Shown: positions 24,776 to 37,800 of the stretch, in pieces
How positions within the stretch are numbered: position 1 is the first letter of the stretch
Layout: every line of letters starts with the position of its first letter
Assembly (NCBI RefSeq): GCF_002775205.1
Contig: NC_036447.1
Coordinates: forward strand, 23,294,501 to 23,358,500
Origin: Xiphophorus maculatus
Lineage: Eukaryota; Chordata; Actinopteri; Cyprinodontiformes; Poeciliidae
Direction of reading: 5' to 3'
Length of the DNA: 64,000 nucleotides
The notes under the pieces: model-generated
The model's database searches: none
What the model was told of the DNA's origin: nothing
Seen by the model: the letters and a program-made list of their open reading frames with translations, nothing else
Program-made: the position numbers and the translations under genes

Positions 24776-26392
24776 TTATAAAGAGGCTGCAGACGGCAGC
24801 AGGAAGGCAGCAGCACACATCAGACACAGTGAGAAGATTTCCAGCAGCACCAGCTGTCCTGCAGAATTTCCTGGAGAAACCAGAGCGGAGCATGCAGGTT
24901 ATTCAACACAGGAAGGAAACGCCATAATGGTGGGGCTTTGAATCATAATTTATCTGACACAGATTCAGTTTTTTTCTTCTATTGTTCTTCTATTGTTCTT
25001 CATTTTCATAAACATTTATTGAACGTGAAAACAATCATTATTTTTGTTAAAAGTTTGGCAGAAAACCTTCAGAATTGAGTGATGCTTTGCTGCTTTGTTT
25101 TCTGAAATGATACCTTACACTCTAAGGTCTTGTTTGGACTTTAAAGTCCTACAAACAGCATTTACTTGGTAAATATATAGGTTATGTGAGGAAGTTCCAA
25201 CAACTAAAGGAAGCTGCAAATTATTGTTTTTATGCCTTTATCTAGTCACATTGTTAGAGAAAATTTGAGAATCGTCACAGTGGCCCTGTAATATGTCGGC
25301 AAGTTTATTACAACTCAATACGGTTCTTATTGCGCCTCTCCAGTCTTTTTGTACACAAAAATCAAAGTATCTGACTTTAAAAGGTGTCTAATTACTCTTT
25401 TCAACTAAAGGAGAATTCAGAAGCGGAATTCAAGTGAAATTTTTGCGCGTACTCACTTGCACATGGGCCTGTTTTTCTGAACGGGCCCATCAGCTCACTG
25501 CTTCTGACGGACTCAAGAAGTTGTATGCTGACATCTCCTTTAAAGTACACAAAGTCATACAAAATGTAACTATTATGCTAACAGTAGTCAAGGAGAAAGC
25601 AAATCAACATTTTGTTTTATTCCAGCTTGATGAAAGCCCACCATCTAGCTCTAATGTTGATAGTGGTGGGGGGTCTTATTGCAAAGGTAAACTTTTTACC
25701 TTGTGAGGGTATAATTAGCTGTCCTGTGCTACACTGTATGAACCCTCTGTACAGACTCCACTCTGTTTCCCCCCTGCAAAAGAGGGATGGGCCTGAAAAT
25801 GAGACGCACAGACACTCAAGATTTTTTAAAGATGCTGGATTTAAGCTTTTCAGCAGTTTTTTACAATTCGTTGCTGTACTTGTGGAGCCAAAGATGATGA
25901 TGTTGGTTTCTGTGGCATTCACCTGACCAATAGTCACTAGGTCAGCAAGGAGCCTAGGGTTGGCATTATTTACATTAGCACGTATGTAAATGTTACCAGC
26001 AACAGACTCTGTGAATCTCGCCTGGCGAGTCAGCAGTGTCCGACCTTGACTTACAACTGTGCATACTTTAATGCCGTCACATGTCTGCAAAGACAGTGAC
26101 AGGTCATCCAAGTTTGATTTTTGATCAAAGAGAAGTGACACATTGATGGGAGATGCAGATGAAGGATCAGCAGTGAAGGTGAAGACACTGACACCAATGT
26201 TTGCCTCAGAGCAGGGATGAGCGAAGTGGCCGTACATGACGGGGAACACAGTGAGGGAAATGCTAACTGCAGCGCAGGATCCTGCACCTGTTACATTTAA
26301 GGTGGCTGTCTGCTTTTCTGAGTCAAACTGCACTTGGCCTGTGACTCCTCCCATGTTTAAAGGTGCTAGAAGTTTGGCACAGGAAATTAAAT
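24776..26392 (-). pseudogene. Copy B: internally deleted copper-only SOD-repeat paralogue
   Basis: Partial tandem copy of the gene at 28817-39265. Recognisable exons: 25700-26392 (copy of the 5' part of the large exon, degenerate SOD domain 1), 25457-25537 (copy of exon 9) and 24776-24870 (copy of exon 10, GPI-anchor signal with intact stop). Everything from the rest of the large exon through exon 8 is missing; near 25822 the exon runs straight into sequence homologous to copy A intron 8. A donor at CACAAG|gtaaaa (25700) would still splice in frame to 25537, so the body is open. I find no signal-peptide exon: intron 1 is shortened and joined to promoter-like sequence at about 26820. All copper-binding domains are absent. 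Probably a pseudogene; a truncated GPI-anchored product is possible only if another first exon exists. Confidence 0.75.
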
Positions 26393-26819
26393 CTGAAAAA
26401 GACAAGATAAAGAGGAGACCTGTTGTTGACTTAACAAGAAGACTCTTGCCACTATAAATAATCAGACTAATTATCTGAGTCTTACTATTGCTTCATTTTT
26501 AACAGGTATTTCTTCAAGCTGTGCTTAGTCAGTTTTCTAATAGAGTTATGGAATCCATTGTTATTAATTAAACATATAGAATAATAAAGTTTTTAAATGT
26601 GCTTTTCCGGCATAAAATGTGCAGCTATGGCACCAAAGATATAAAGAATAAGACATTCTAATTATAAATTCTTAAGATCTTGTTAATTAAAAATATACTG
26701 TATGTAGGTTGCAAGAAAATGTTATATTGTACCCACAATTTTCAAATTTTATACATGTTTGTGATAAAAATGTCATAAAATAAGTAACTATTAAGATTAA
26801 TATAATCCATCAAAAGATT

Positions 26820-27540
26820 AAGCACAGCCTCCCCTACTGTGACACCTTGTGATCGGCCTGCTTTGTTTACAATGGCTCGTGAGGTGAGGGATGACCAGAG
26901 AAGGGACTGTTTCTGCATGTTGCACCAGATGTAGAAAGTCTGCTAGAGAGATAAGAACCAGATAGTGGGTGGTTGTCTTCTCAGAAAGGGTTGTGTTGTT
27001 TGCTCTTACAAGAAAAACCAATCCAAAGTCTTGGTCAACCATAAATTCCTGAAGGATATGGAGATGAACAAAGCCTGAAAAACAGCTTTGCTGTGAGAAC
27101 TGTGATGAGTGTCCTTCTTCACTGATGCTCCCTTACCAAGAACTAAACATTAAAATATATAAAGAAGAAAACAAATTCCCACATGTTCCTATTTTCAGAA
27201 GTTTATATGACAACATCCAGAGGATCAGTATCTGATTTAATGGTTTAAGATTTCAAAAGGCAAAACTAGTAACAAAAAATGATGTAGACTGTTTCTAAGG
27301 TGGTTTCCAACATCTTTAGATAAAACTGTATTTTAATGGATCTTTTTGAGGAGGTTGAACCATGCTTTCCTGTCTCAAACACAAATGTTTCAAGTGAAAT
27401 TAGACGTTCATCCTTTAATGACATAATTTCAGGCAACAAACACTGTGTTATTGAATAAGTAAAGAAATGTTTTCTGTCATATTTATGATTGTTTATTGCA
27501 AATCAAATTAATTTACCCAAACACCACAGGGTGACCATTG
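26820..27540. repeat. Duplicated upstream block of copy B
   Basis: 26820-26893 resembles copy A's proximal promoter (39396-39480; begins AGCACAGCCTCCCCT) with many differences. 26893-27440 is nearly identical to 42230-42790. Weaker similarity continues to CCCAAACACCACAGGGTGA at 27517 and 42850. In copy A the two parts are separated by about 2.75 kb that is absent here. Confidence 0.8.
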
Positions 27541-28450
27541 GATTACTCCTTATCCTCTGCACTGTGTACAGTTAAGGTAAATAAAAAAGAGAAAATATAA
27601 AATAAATTCTTCTTGACTGCATCTAGAGTGTATTAATGTATCCGATCGTACACATTTAACATTGAGAGAAATTGCATCTTCTCTTTTGTTAAAAATGTGA
27701 CACTTTTTATGTGAATGTCTGATATTTGGGCAGCCTTTGAGGGAGTAGAAATTTGAGATGAGAAATACACACAGATGTACAGACACAAATAAAATCAGGA
27801 TAAACAGAGCAGAGAGAATTGACTACAATACAATTTCTAAGTATGATTTTCAAATAAAGTTCAGGTTAAGGACTCATTTTCAATGGTCATTAACATGAAC
27901 TTCTACCTTGATAATAAACTGGTTTTAGGTTTATTAATCCTATGAATTTAGTAAAATGTTCTTCAAATGACTGGAAATGCATAGATTTAAGTAGATTTTA
28001 TTTTAATTTCCAGGGGAGCAGACCCCACTAGGACTGTATCACTCCACAGCTGCTTCGGTCTCAGAAATATTAGCAGATGTTGGCAGGTATGATGTGGTCT
28101 TGAGATTCCGTTTCAAACTGAGTTCATACACCTCTGGAAAAAAAGAGTAAAGTTTCTCTGATTTTACTCTTTATAGGTATACATTTGAGTAAAATGAATA
28201 TCGTTTATTCTATGCATTAGGAAAAAAATACCTGTCAGTAATGGGGTACTTCTCAAAAATGAATTCACTTTTCATCTGAAAGAATAATTTTCAAACAGTG
28301 CTGCTGCTGTTTTTCTGACCTTTGGCTAATTCGGAAAATAAGCATTTTGAGCCTCTTTTTTGTCACTCTTCAATTTATCCTCTTTCTTTGACAGACAGGA
28401 AGGAAGAAAGAAATACATAAATATGCATTCACGCACGCACACACAGATCG
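27541..28450. other. Spacer between the two SOD-repeat copies
   Basis: Mostly AT-rich with no firm gene. The - strand stretch 28039-28133 has a good acceptor and a 30-codon open end that is phase-compatible with exon 9 of copy A (see findings). A short CA-rich run is near 28430-28446. Confidence 0.5.
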
Positions 28451-28591
28451 TGCTATATAGGTATGTGCCTGGAAAATTGACATTTTAAAATGTAGTTCAC
28501 AAACAACAGTACCCCTTGCCCAAATGAATAACAAGACATGGGACATTCCTGCAAAAAAAACAAAAACAAAAGCAGGCATGCCAACAACTAG

Positions 28592-28597
28592 TTTATT
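28592..28597 (-). terminator. Candidate polyadenylation signal of copy A
   Basis: AATAAA on the - strand about 220 bases past the stop codon of copy A. The 3' UTR up to about 28452 is shared, at moderate identity, with 24421-24775 downstream of copy B, where this particular signal has been lost. Confidence 0.5.
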
Positions 28598-28816
28598 AAT
28601 ATTTATAGCCTCAACTGGTTCTTCAACAAAACAAAACAAACAAAAAAAGAAACCCTGGAAGATCTTCATTTGCACGCAACGTTTATACAGATATGCACAT
28701 TATTTGCTCAGTCACCACTGCAACATTTGATGGGTGACATTTCAAATTCACAGTTTTACAACAGCAGGACCCGTGTGTCTCCACTGATGAGTTGGGATGA
28801 AAGCGGGACTCTGCTT

Positions 28817-31800
28817 TTATAAAAAGGCTGCAGACGGCAGCAGGAAGGCAGCAGCAAACATCAGACACAGCGAGAAGATTTCTGGCAGCACCAGCTGTCC
28901 TGCAGAAGGTCCTGTAGAAATCAGACGACAGAAAAATGTAGATTTTTCTGGAGGAGTGAGAATCATTTAGCGTGGCGCTGTAAGAAATTTTTTTTTCGTT
29001 GAGACAACGATTTCATCTTTTTAGACCCAGATCATGTGCAGACAGGGTTCATAGTTTACATTTCCATGATTCCACCTTTTTCGCAGGTTTAGATTTACAC
29101 TTTGGCTAAAAATTTTGTAAATTCTTGTTTTAAAAATCTTTGTTATATTTTCTGTTCACAATAAAGCAGACAATAAATGAACCAGCATAATGATGAACCA
29201 CGACACCGGAACTAAAAAAAATCTTAATTTTGAATCTCAATGACATTAGGCTTAACATTATTATAATTCAGAGATTAATAAAAATAAGTCAAGATCCAAA
29301 AACACTCTTTTCACTTCCTATAGTTTTCATATTTTAAAGATTGTTTCAAATGCAACAGTTAAAATAATTTGTCTTTAAAGTAAAAAAAAAAAAAAATGGC
29401 TCCATTACGTTTAATTTCAGCAGTAGTATTTTAAAACATTACAGGTAACTTTTGATTTTCATTTTTAGCCATTCATAAATGCCCAATTAGCATCAGTTCA
29501 TGTCCCAGTTTTGTTGCCATTTTGCCCCTGTTTGCTTTACATGCATCCATTGTTTTTCTAATGTTAAACTACAGCATATTAGTTTGCATTTGTTGATAAT
29601 GAACTATATTTGATCAAAAGAGAAGTTATATTTTTTCTTCCTCAAATGTTCTTAAGATTTCATGTGACCTCCTCTTCCAATGAGAATAATCTATTTTCTC
29701 ATAAAATATAGTTTATTGATCCCTGGTCACACTTCTATTTAACAGACCCAGATTCCAAATAATTAAGTAAATAATTTTGGTTGGGCTCAGATAAATCTAA
29801 TTTGCCAAATGTTTAAGATAAGTGGCGAAGTTCCAACAATTAAAGGAAGTTTAATTTTGCTGCCTTTAACGAGTAAAATTTTCCACAGCAGCCTGTAATA
29901 CGCCAGCAAGTTTATTACAACTATACAGTCCTTAGATTATTTTCTTTTTTGTCCATAAAAATCTAAATATGTGACTTTAAAAAATATCTAATTACTCTTT
30001 TGAAATAAATGTGGAGGTAAAAGTAGAACAAAAGTGGTATTATTGGAGGTACTTACTTGTACATGTGGTACTTTCTCTGAATGGGCCCATCAGCTCACTG
30101 GTTTTGACAGAACTTAGAAGATCTGTGCGAACATCCCCTTTAGAGTACGCAGAATCAGACAAAATGTTACTGAGAAAGCACATCAACATTTTGTCTTATT
30201 AAATATTTACTGCATCTTGATGAAAACCCACCATCTATCTGTAGTGATGGTGGAGAGTCTCATTGTAATGGTTCATTTTTCAGTTTGCAGACTTGTAAGG
30301 GAGCTTTTTTTTCTAAAGCTCCTCAAGGCGACATTTGCTGGGAATTTTCACTATACTGATAAAATTGAATTAATTAGCTGCCCTGTGCTACATTGTATGA
30401 ACCCTCTGTACAGACGCCACTCTGTTTCCCCCCTGCGATAGAGGAATGGGCTGAAAATGAGACGCACAGACACTCAACTCCAGCGTCGGGTTACTGAGCG
30501 AGTTTCGGAGGATTTCTAAAGATATTCAATGCCAGTAATTGTTCATTGTCCTGATTTTGGGACTTACAAGCCTCCCAGTTGTAGTGTGGTAGCTTTAAGC
30601 ACGTATAGGCCCATAGCAGCAACTTAAATTTGAAAGTAAATACAGCATACAGTATCCTGAAAACTGCCATTTTCCTAGCTACAATTTACTTCTATTGTTA
30701 GTGTCAATTTCTTTGACTACTGCTAGTGTTGTTGTTTTCGGTTCCAGAGGTAAAACCCTTTTTGTTTTTAACCGCGACTAATTGCTTGATGAAATACCAT
30801 CACAACATGTTTACGTCGTTACATCACTAAATCAATACTAACCTGCAGCAAAGTTTAGCTGCAACGTTTCCCACAGTTGGTAATAACCACAACAAGATCA
30901 TGCTGTAAATATCTGAGATGCATTTTGACTGCATTACATGTGCAGTCTGAGAATACAGTGGCAACAGCGGTCGTTCTGTGGCCTCACATTACAACCATAC
31001 ACTTCAAAGTATCTGACTGGGATTTTATCTAATCAACAAGTGCTGCATGGCTATAAAGTGGAAAAAAAGGATGGTTGTTTTACGATATTTCGTCAAATAA
31101 AAAGGTTATGAAAAAAATTTAGAGCATTAATGGGAAAAGCAGCCAAAATATTCACAATAAGTCTGGATTAGTTGCAGACATCTGCAGCTTTAGTGTGTTG
31201 ACAAAACAACTACAAGCTATGCACTCCACAAATCTGGCTCTATGGAAGCACAATCCTGACAGAAAGCCTCAAGATTGAAGTCAACAAGCCAATTAGCAAA
31301 CAACTAGATGTCACACTTTCTTTGTAAATAGTTTAAAAACCTTTTTTTTCCCCACTTCATTGTCATACATGACTTTGTGCTGGTTTATCACATAAAATCT
31401 CAGGTAAATTTATAGTTGCAACATAAAATGTCAAATGGTTTACGGGGTGTTAATACTTTTACAAGGCGTGACAGATTTATTCAATCTAAATGGAGAAGGG
31501 GGAATTATTTCTGGCATTTTGACTTATTTAAATAGCCTGTCTGATAGTCATTGGTGTGTTGCAAGTACAACACAAAGAAGATGCTGTGTTTTGGACACTA
31601 ATGTCGTTTTCCTACTTACCCGACACCATGAAGATGACCGTTTGGCATTGGCCATCTTTTGTAAAGAAGGGAGAGCCAGGCAAGATGGTTATTCTCGCCA
31701 TTTCTGCCTTCAGAACATCTGCGACTCTCCTTCGGAAATCATACCTGGGTATAAACAGAAATAAATAACTTTTAGTCTTGTGAGAACAAATAACCAAGTT

Positions 31801-34800
31801 CAGACCAAAATAAGTTCTCCTGAACTATTCAGTTCTGCACAAAACTGGATTGTTAGGCAGTTGTTTTTTTTACAGATCCAAACATTGTCAAAGGTTTAAC
31901 CTACAATTGTGTGTGATTGCACCGACATAATGACACTGATCCTTTTTGTTTTCAGATTACCACTTCTTTTTTTTTTTGCAATAAAAACATTAATAAGGTT
32001 GCATATTCCACAACATCTATCTCTGCATACTTCCTGGTTTAACTCTGTTCTTGTCTGAAGGAAAACTAACTCCTATTGATTCTTAGTTTAATACCTCACT
32101 CTCTACAGCTGTAACATGGCACAAGAGATTCAAACTGGGAAAAAAAAAACAAACAATAAAATATTTCAAACAATGCAATTTAGGAGTAAGGCATGAAACT
32201 CACTATATGTTCGATCATTTCTAAATGAATTTGAATAGACAGAATGAGTGTTTTTAGAAATAATGCTGAAATCCGTATAGTTTGTTACTCACCGGCTAAA
32301 GGAGCTCAATTTGCGAAAGTTCTGTTGTGCAGACTGGGATCCTGGGAGGATGTCGGCACACGCAAGGATGCTGTTGCCACTCTTCAGCACAAGAGACCTG
32401 TAGACAACTTGGATCAAATGCAGAATATTAAGTCAGACATTTTACTAAAAACTCAACAAAATGAATAAAAGCTACTGGACGATGACATGGTGAATGGCAG
32501 AAAAGGATTGTTGTACACGAAACTGTAAAACCATCTTTGATGCTTAAGCCGCTGACATTCCCCACTTCTACAGACACTCATTCCCGGTCCTCTCACCTGT
32601 GTGGTCTCCTGAGAGCTGGATGTTGCTGTCGGAGTAAACTTCTCTCCCAATCAGACTGACATTGCCTTGTCTTTCAGAAAATTCCCCCACCACACAGCTC
32701 AACTGGTTTTGGAGTGAACAGCTGGAGCTCTGGAAGAGGAATAGAAATGACAAAGTTACCACGAAGCCACCCTACATAGTACCTGTAATCTCATACCTGT
32801 AGTCCGAGATTACAAGTACTCACTGTACCTGTCATCAGTACTATAAAAAGTACTTTGTTTCCACAGTTTGCTGCAAGTAGTTTTTTCTCTTTGCAAAAAA
32901 AAACAGTGGCCTTTGAAGTGATTGAAATATTTCTTATAAAATATGATAAAAACTGGAATGTTCTTAGTTTGCTGCTGTTTCTTTTAGCAGTTATCATTTT
33001 AGGCTAAGGTGTTTCTCAAATTATCCTCAGACTGAATATATTAACATCTGATGACGTGTCCCCATTCCCACCCATACCTGTCAAGTCTCCCGTTTTGGCC
33101 GAGAAACTACTGGTTTTTTGTCCCCTTTTCTGCCGTGCTCATGCTCCCGCATTATTATTTTCCTGTAAATATCCCGCATTATCCCTCTCCCCCCCCACTC
33201 TTGCGTTAGTTCCTCTCCCCATTGGTCTCGCGTTAGCCCCCCGGTGCACTCCCCCATTACGTTAGTTACGCGCTTACGTTAATTTCAGTTAGTTTCAACC
33301 TGCTCTTACATCAGTTCCCCACCCCCGCTGCTCTTACCTTTGATTTACCCCCCTAAATACTCCGTCCGCCTCTGACAGTAGCACTGGACAGCAACATTTC
33401 CCATATATTCTCAAAGTCAAACTTGACAGGTAACGCCGCCAGGTAACTCCCCCAACAGCCCGCCTCACCAGTAGTTTCATGTTGAAGGGGTTGAAAGTGT
33501 CTCCCACGCTGGTGCACAGGCCGCTCGTGGCATTCACACGGTTGCTTGCGATAAACAGGGAGGCCGCAGGAATCTGAAAGCACATTTAAAATCCAAACTA
33601 TGTTTCCGCTGCCTTCATTTGTTGCATTGATGGACATAAATACAATTACACAAATGATTAGGAATAGCAAACAGATACCTAGATACTCCTATCAGTAGTA
33701 TCAATAACTTGCACACTATTTGGTGTCTTATATTGTTGCCCCTGAAAATGCCTAAGGAAGTTTTGTTATCGTAGGATTTTGATATTTTTTTGGGTGTTTC
33801 CCAAACTTTCAGTCCCCGACACAAAAGACAGTAGTAGCAGAAATTTGTCACCTTGACTAGGTTATCCAAGTACTACTAATCCATCTACAAGAAGGTAAAG
33901 TGGCGACACAAACAGCACCAACTAACCATTTTCATTCAAATATGCAAGAACTGTGTTTAACACCATTACTCTTTACTTACGCTTTGACTTGCAGATGACT
34001 TAAGGTCCACATACAGTGTGACATCACTGCTACTCCCATCAGGAAACATCTGCTGGCGCTTGAAGGGACACAAACCAAAGGCGCCTGACATTAGTAGACG
34101 TACAGATTATTGTCAGCTGAATAAAGTGATGTGTACTGATGTGGATATCCATCTTCCTTTTAGTAACTGCTAAGGCACTTCCCAAATTATTTTGCCAGTC
34201 CAGAATAAGCTCATGTTGTCGTTTCCTCCTTGATAGCTCTGTAGAGGTTTAGGTGTAAAGCAAGACTCAGTGTGGGGCCTCTGGATGGCAGCTGACAGAA
34301 ACAGCTGATGTCAGGGCGAGCCTCAGAGTTTAGAGAACATACATTCACAGTTATGCTAAGCTAAGCTGAAGCTTATACCCATGCTTCCCATGTTTTCTGT
34401 CTGTTTATTGCCTCTTTTCCTTCAGGACGCTCTTGAGTGCCTACTGTCATCTTCCCCTCATTATCAGTCCTCTAAATTTTGCACCTGGTGAATTTAGATG
34501 CATTTCTGTGTACATACGGTGCAGTGGTAAATCTTTATTTTTGTCACAGAAGAGGCAGGCTAATGCAATTTACATATTACTTACATAAGCTAAAACATAT
34601 GCTGTTGTTTGGGATTAGAAGGCGATACATTCAAGTGTGTATGCACACACTTTACTGACACAGAACATCTCTTATTCCTGTTTCGGGCCCAAAACCATGT
34701 GGCCCATGAAAACCATTAAAAAAATGCAAATGTTTTCATTTGTGGTGCAGAATAAAACTAAATGCCTGTACAATACGGTTCTGGCTGTGGTTCTCAAACA

Positions 34801-37800
34801 AAGACAATACAGAATCAGACAATTCTGACATCCTGCAGCAGATTAGATAAAAGTAATTATGTGTTTTTTACCAGTGTGATTGTCCCAGTCACTGTTCCTT
34901 TAAATGTAGCCTTGGCAAGTGTCCATTGTCCATCTGTATACGTGTCTGGTAAGACATCTGCACACACCATCCTGTAGAGAAAACAGACACCTTCATGAAA
35001 TGGGCTTGAAATAACCAAGCCCAGCAGGTTCAATCTTGTTGGATTTTTTCTATCACAATATTCTGATTAGAAGTCTTCTCTGAAAGAGGACTATACAGTA
35101 TCTTAGTATTATGACACAAAACACCCAGGATTATAAGATCATGGCTTGAGAATTCACATAGGTATCCTCAATGGATTGGGATGATATGCTACTCTGGCCA
35201 GATTAGGGTGAATCTTGGATTTCTCTTTCATCTGCAAAGGCATCGGTGTGTTTTTACACCTTTCTGACACTTTTTCTCTTGTCTTCTTTATTTCATAAAA
35301 TGCTTTCAGGAGGATAAGTACTTCCTGTTCTTTGGCAGAACTTTGAACCATTGATCTTTTGCACAAGGAATCTGTGGTAAGAGTGAAAATGCTACTACCC
35401 AGTTCTTTTTAAGAAGAAGGAACCTGTGGTAATCCTATGCAAAACATTTCATTACTTCTGCCCTTTTTTTTATCCATCAGCTTATTTTTTCATTATTATT
35501 ATAAACTTGAATGCTTGTTGATTCTTACCGTGATTCATTGGTGTAGTGGACTACAACAGATCTTCCCATGATGCTGTAAGGTCCAGTAAGCGGCATGTTG
35601 GGGTCCATGTAGACACGTTGAAAGTCATTCTGGCCAGTAAGCATCCCAAACTTCCCACTGATGTCCCCTATCTCATATTGGTCCACAGTACCCGCACCGG
35701 GTGAGGGAGAGCTAGATGTGTTCCAGGCCAGTGGGTTAAAGTGGCCAAGGATGTTTGCATTTGAGCAAGGATCACTGCTGCCAACAATAATGGGCAAGAT
35801 GTGGACGTGGTAGCCTCTAGCTAAGGACTGCAGGTTTGTTAAGGACACATTGATTACTGTAGGGCCTTGAGGGACAGCTTGAAAGAATTTCACCTGGCCT
35901 CTGGATGATCCAGGGCCAAACCAATTCCCTAAACTCGCTGCAGGGAGCAGCACCTTAGTAACATTGGCACAAGCAATCCTCGGGCCTCCTCTTTCTGCTT
36001 TATGGATGACCACAGAACGACCAGTAATGCCAGATATATCTAACCAGGAAGTGACGTCAGTGAAAAAGTGTTTGGAGTTCACGCCTCCTATGTTGGTGTC
36101 AAGATTAATGGTTGTATGTTTGTTGGCGAGGTCGCCGGCCTCACAACATAGGGGGCAGGATGGTTTGCAATAAAGGGCGTAGCTCCTATCAGCTGTGCTG
36201 ATGTTAAAAGGATTCCAGTGGCCTCCTGTTGTGATGCACCTTCCTTCATCATCATCCCTCTCTGAGCTAATGGGGAATTCGTGAACGTGCCAGTTGTGGT
36301 TTTGGGTCGGTGTTGTTGTGGGATCTCCATACGACAGATCCATAAAGATGGACACATCTGACAAGGGATTGTTCACCAACTGAGTAAAGATAATCTTTCC
36401 CACCACAGGGGTCTGAAATGTGGCACTGGCTACTGTCACTGCACCGGGATAGTCAATGCTGGCACATGCATACCTATCACTATTGACCAGGTGAATCACA
36501 ACTGAGCGACCAACAATGCTGTTCTGTCCAAACAGAGGAAGATTGAAGTCAGTGAATGTCATATCAAATGCACTTCTACCAGAAAGAGACATGTGTTTGG
36601 CACTCAGGTCACCTATCTCATACTTGTCATGAGTTGATCCAGGCCCTGCAGGGTATGTTGGAGAAGTTGTGTCAACTGCAAACGGATTCCAGTGACCACC
36701 CACATTATCATTTGAACATTGGCCTGACCTGACTGAAGGGACGGGGAAATTATGGACGTGGTAGGGGCCAACTAATTCCCTTAAGTTTGTCAGATTCACG
36801 CTAAGCTGTGTCACGTCAAACGGTGAAGCCTGACGGAAGATGAAATATCCCTTGATTCCTCTCATGCTCATGACGGCTCTCACTTCTTTATGTAGCATGT
36901 TGTATACCTGGGTGCACTTGTAACTGGAGCCCACCCTGAGGAGAAGATACGAGTACTCTGTAAAGCTACTCAAATCCAAACGGGATTTCTGAGGACTGAG
37001 AGGGTTGCCGACTTTCACACTTCCCAGATTTGTTAAAGATGCTGGATCTAATTTTTCAAGCAGTATGCCGCAATTAGTTGCTGTACTTGTGGATCCAAAG
37101 ATGATGATGTTGGTTTCTGTGGCATTCACCTGACCAATAGTCACTAGGTCAGCAAGGAGCCTAGGGTTGGCATTATTTACATTAGCACGTATGTAAATGT
37201 TACCAGCAACAGACTCTGTGAATCTCGCCTGGCGAGTCAGTTTTGTCTGACCTTGACTTACAACTGTGCATACTTTAATGCCGTCACATGTCTGCAAAGA
37301 CAGTGACAGGTCATCCAAGTTTGATTTTTGATCAAAGAGAAGTGACACATTGATGGGAGATGCAGATGAAGGATCAGCAGTGAAGGTGAAGACACTGACA
37401 CCAATGTTTGCCTCAGAGCAGGGTTGAGCGAAGTGGCCGTACATGACGGGGAACACAGTGAGGGAAATGCTAACTGCAGCGCAGGATCCTGCACCTGTTA
37501 CATTTAAGGTGGCTGTCTGCTTTTCGGAGTCAAACTGCACTTGGCCTGTGACTCCTCCCATGTTTAAAGGTGCTAGAAATTTGGCACAGGAAATTAAATC
37601 TGAAAGAGACAAGATAAAGAGGAGACGTGTTGTTAACAACCATTATCTAATTATCTGAGTCTTACTATTACTTCATTTTTAACAGGTACCTCTTCAAGAT
37701 GTGCTTAGTCAGTTTTCTAATAGAGTTATGGAATCCATTGTTATTAATAAACAATGAATGAAATTCACTGGTTAGTTTTGTCGAACTGTTTTAACTAAAA

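Noticed and set aside
25617-26405. A single 262-codon protein of copy B beginning just before 26392
   Set aside because: Its apparent start is a TTG inside the polypyrimidine tract of intron 1; the conserved sequence starts at the splice acceptor.
26818-27042. - strand frame MVDQDFGLVFLVRANN..., also intact at 42198-42380
   Set aside because: The two copies are nearly identical at the nucleotide level, so preservation of the frame carries no information; no domain recognised.
35525-37639. The 704-codon frame of copy A read as a complete intronless gene
   Set aside because: Its first 13 codons are intron sequence from a TTG, and it ends at a splice donor; flanking exons join exactly in phase.
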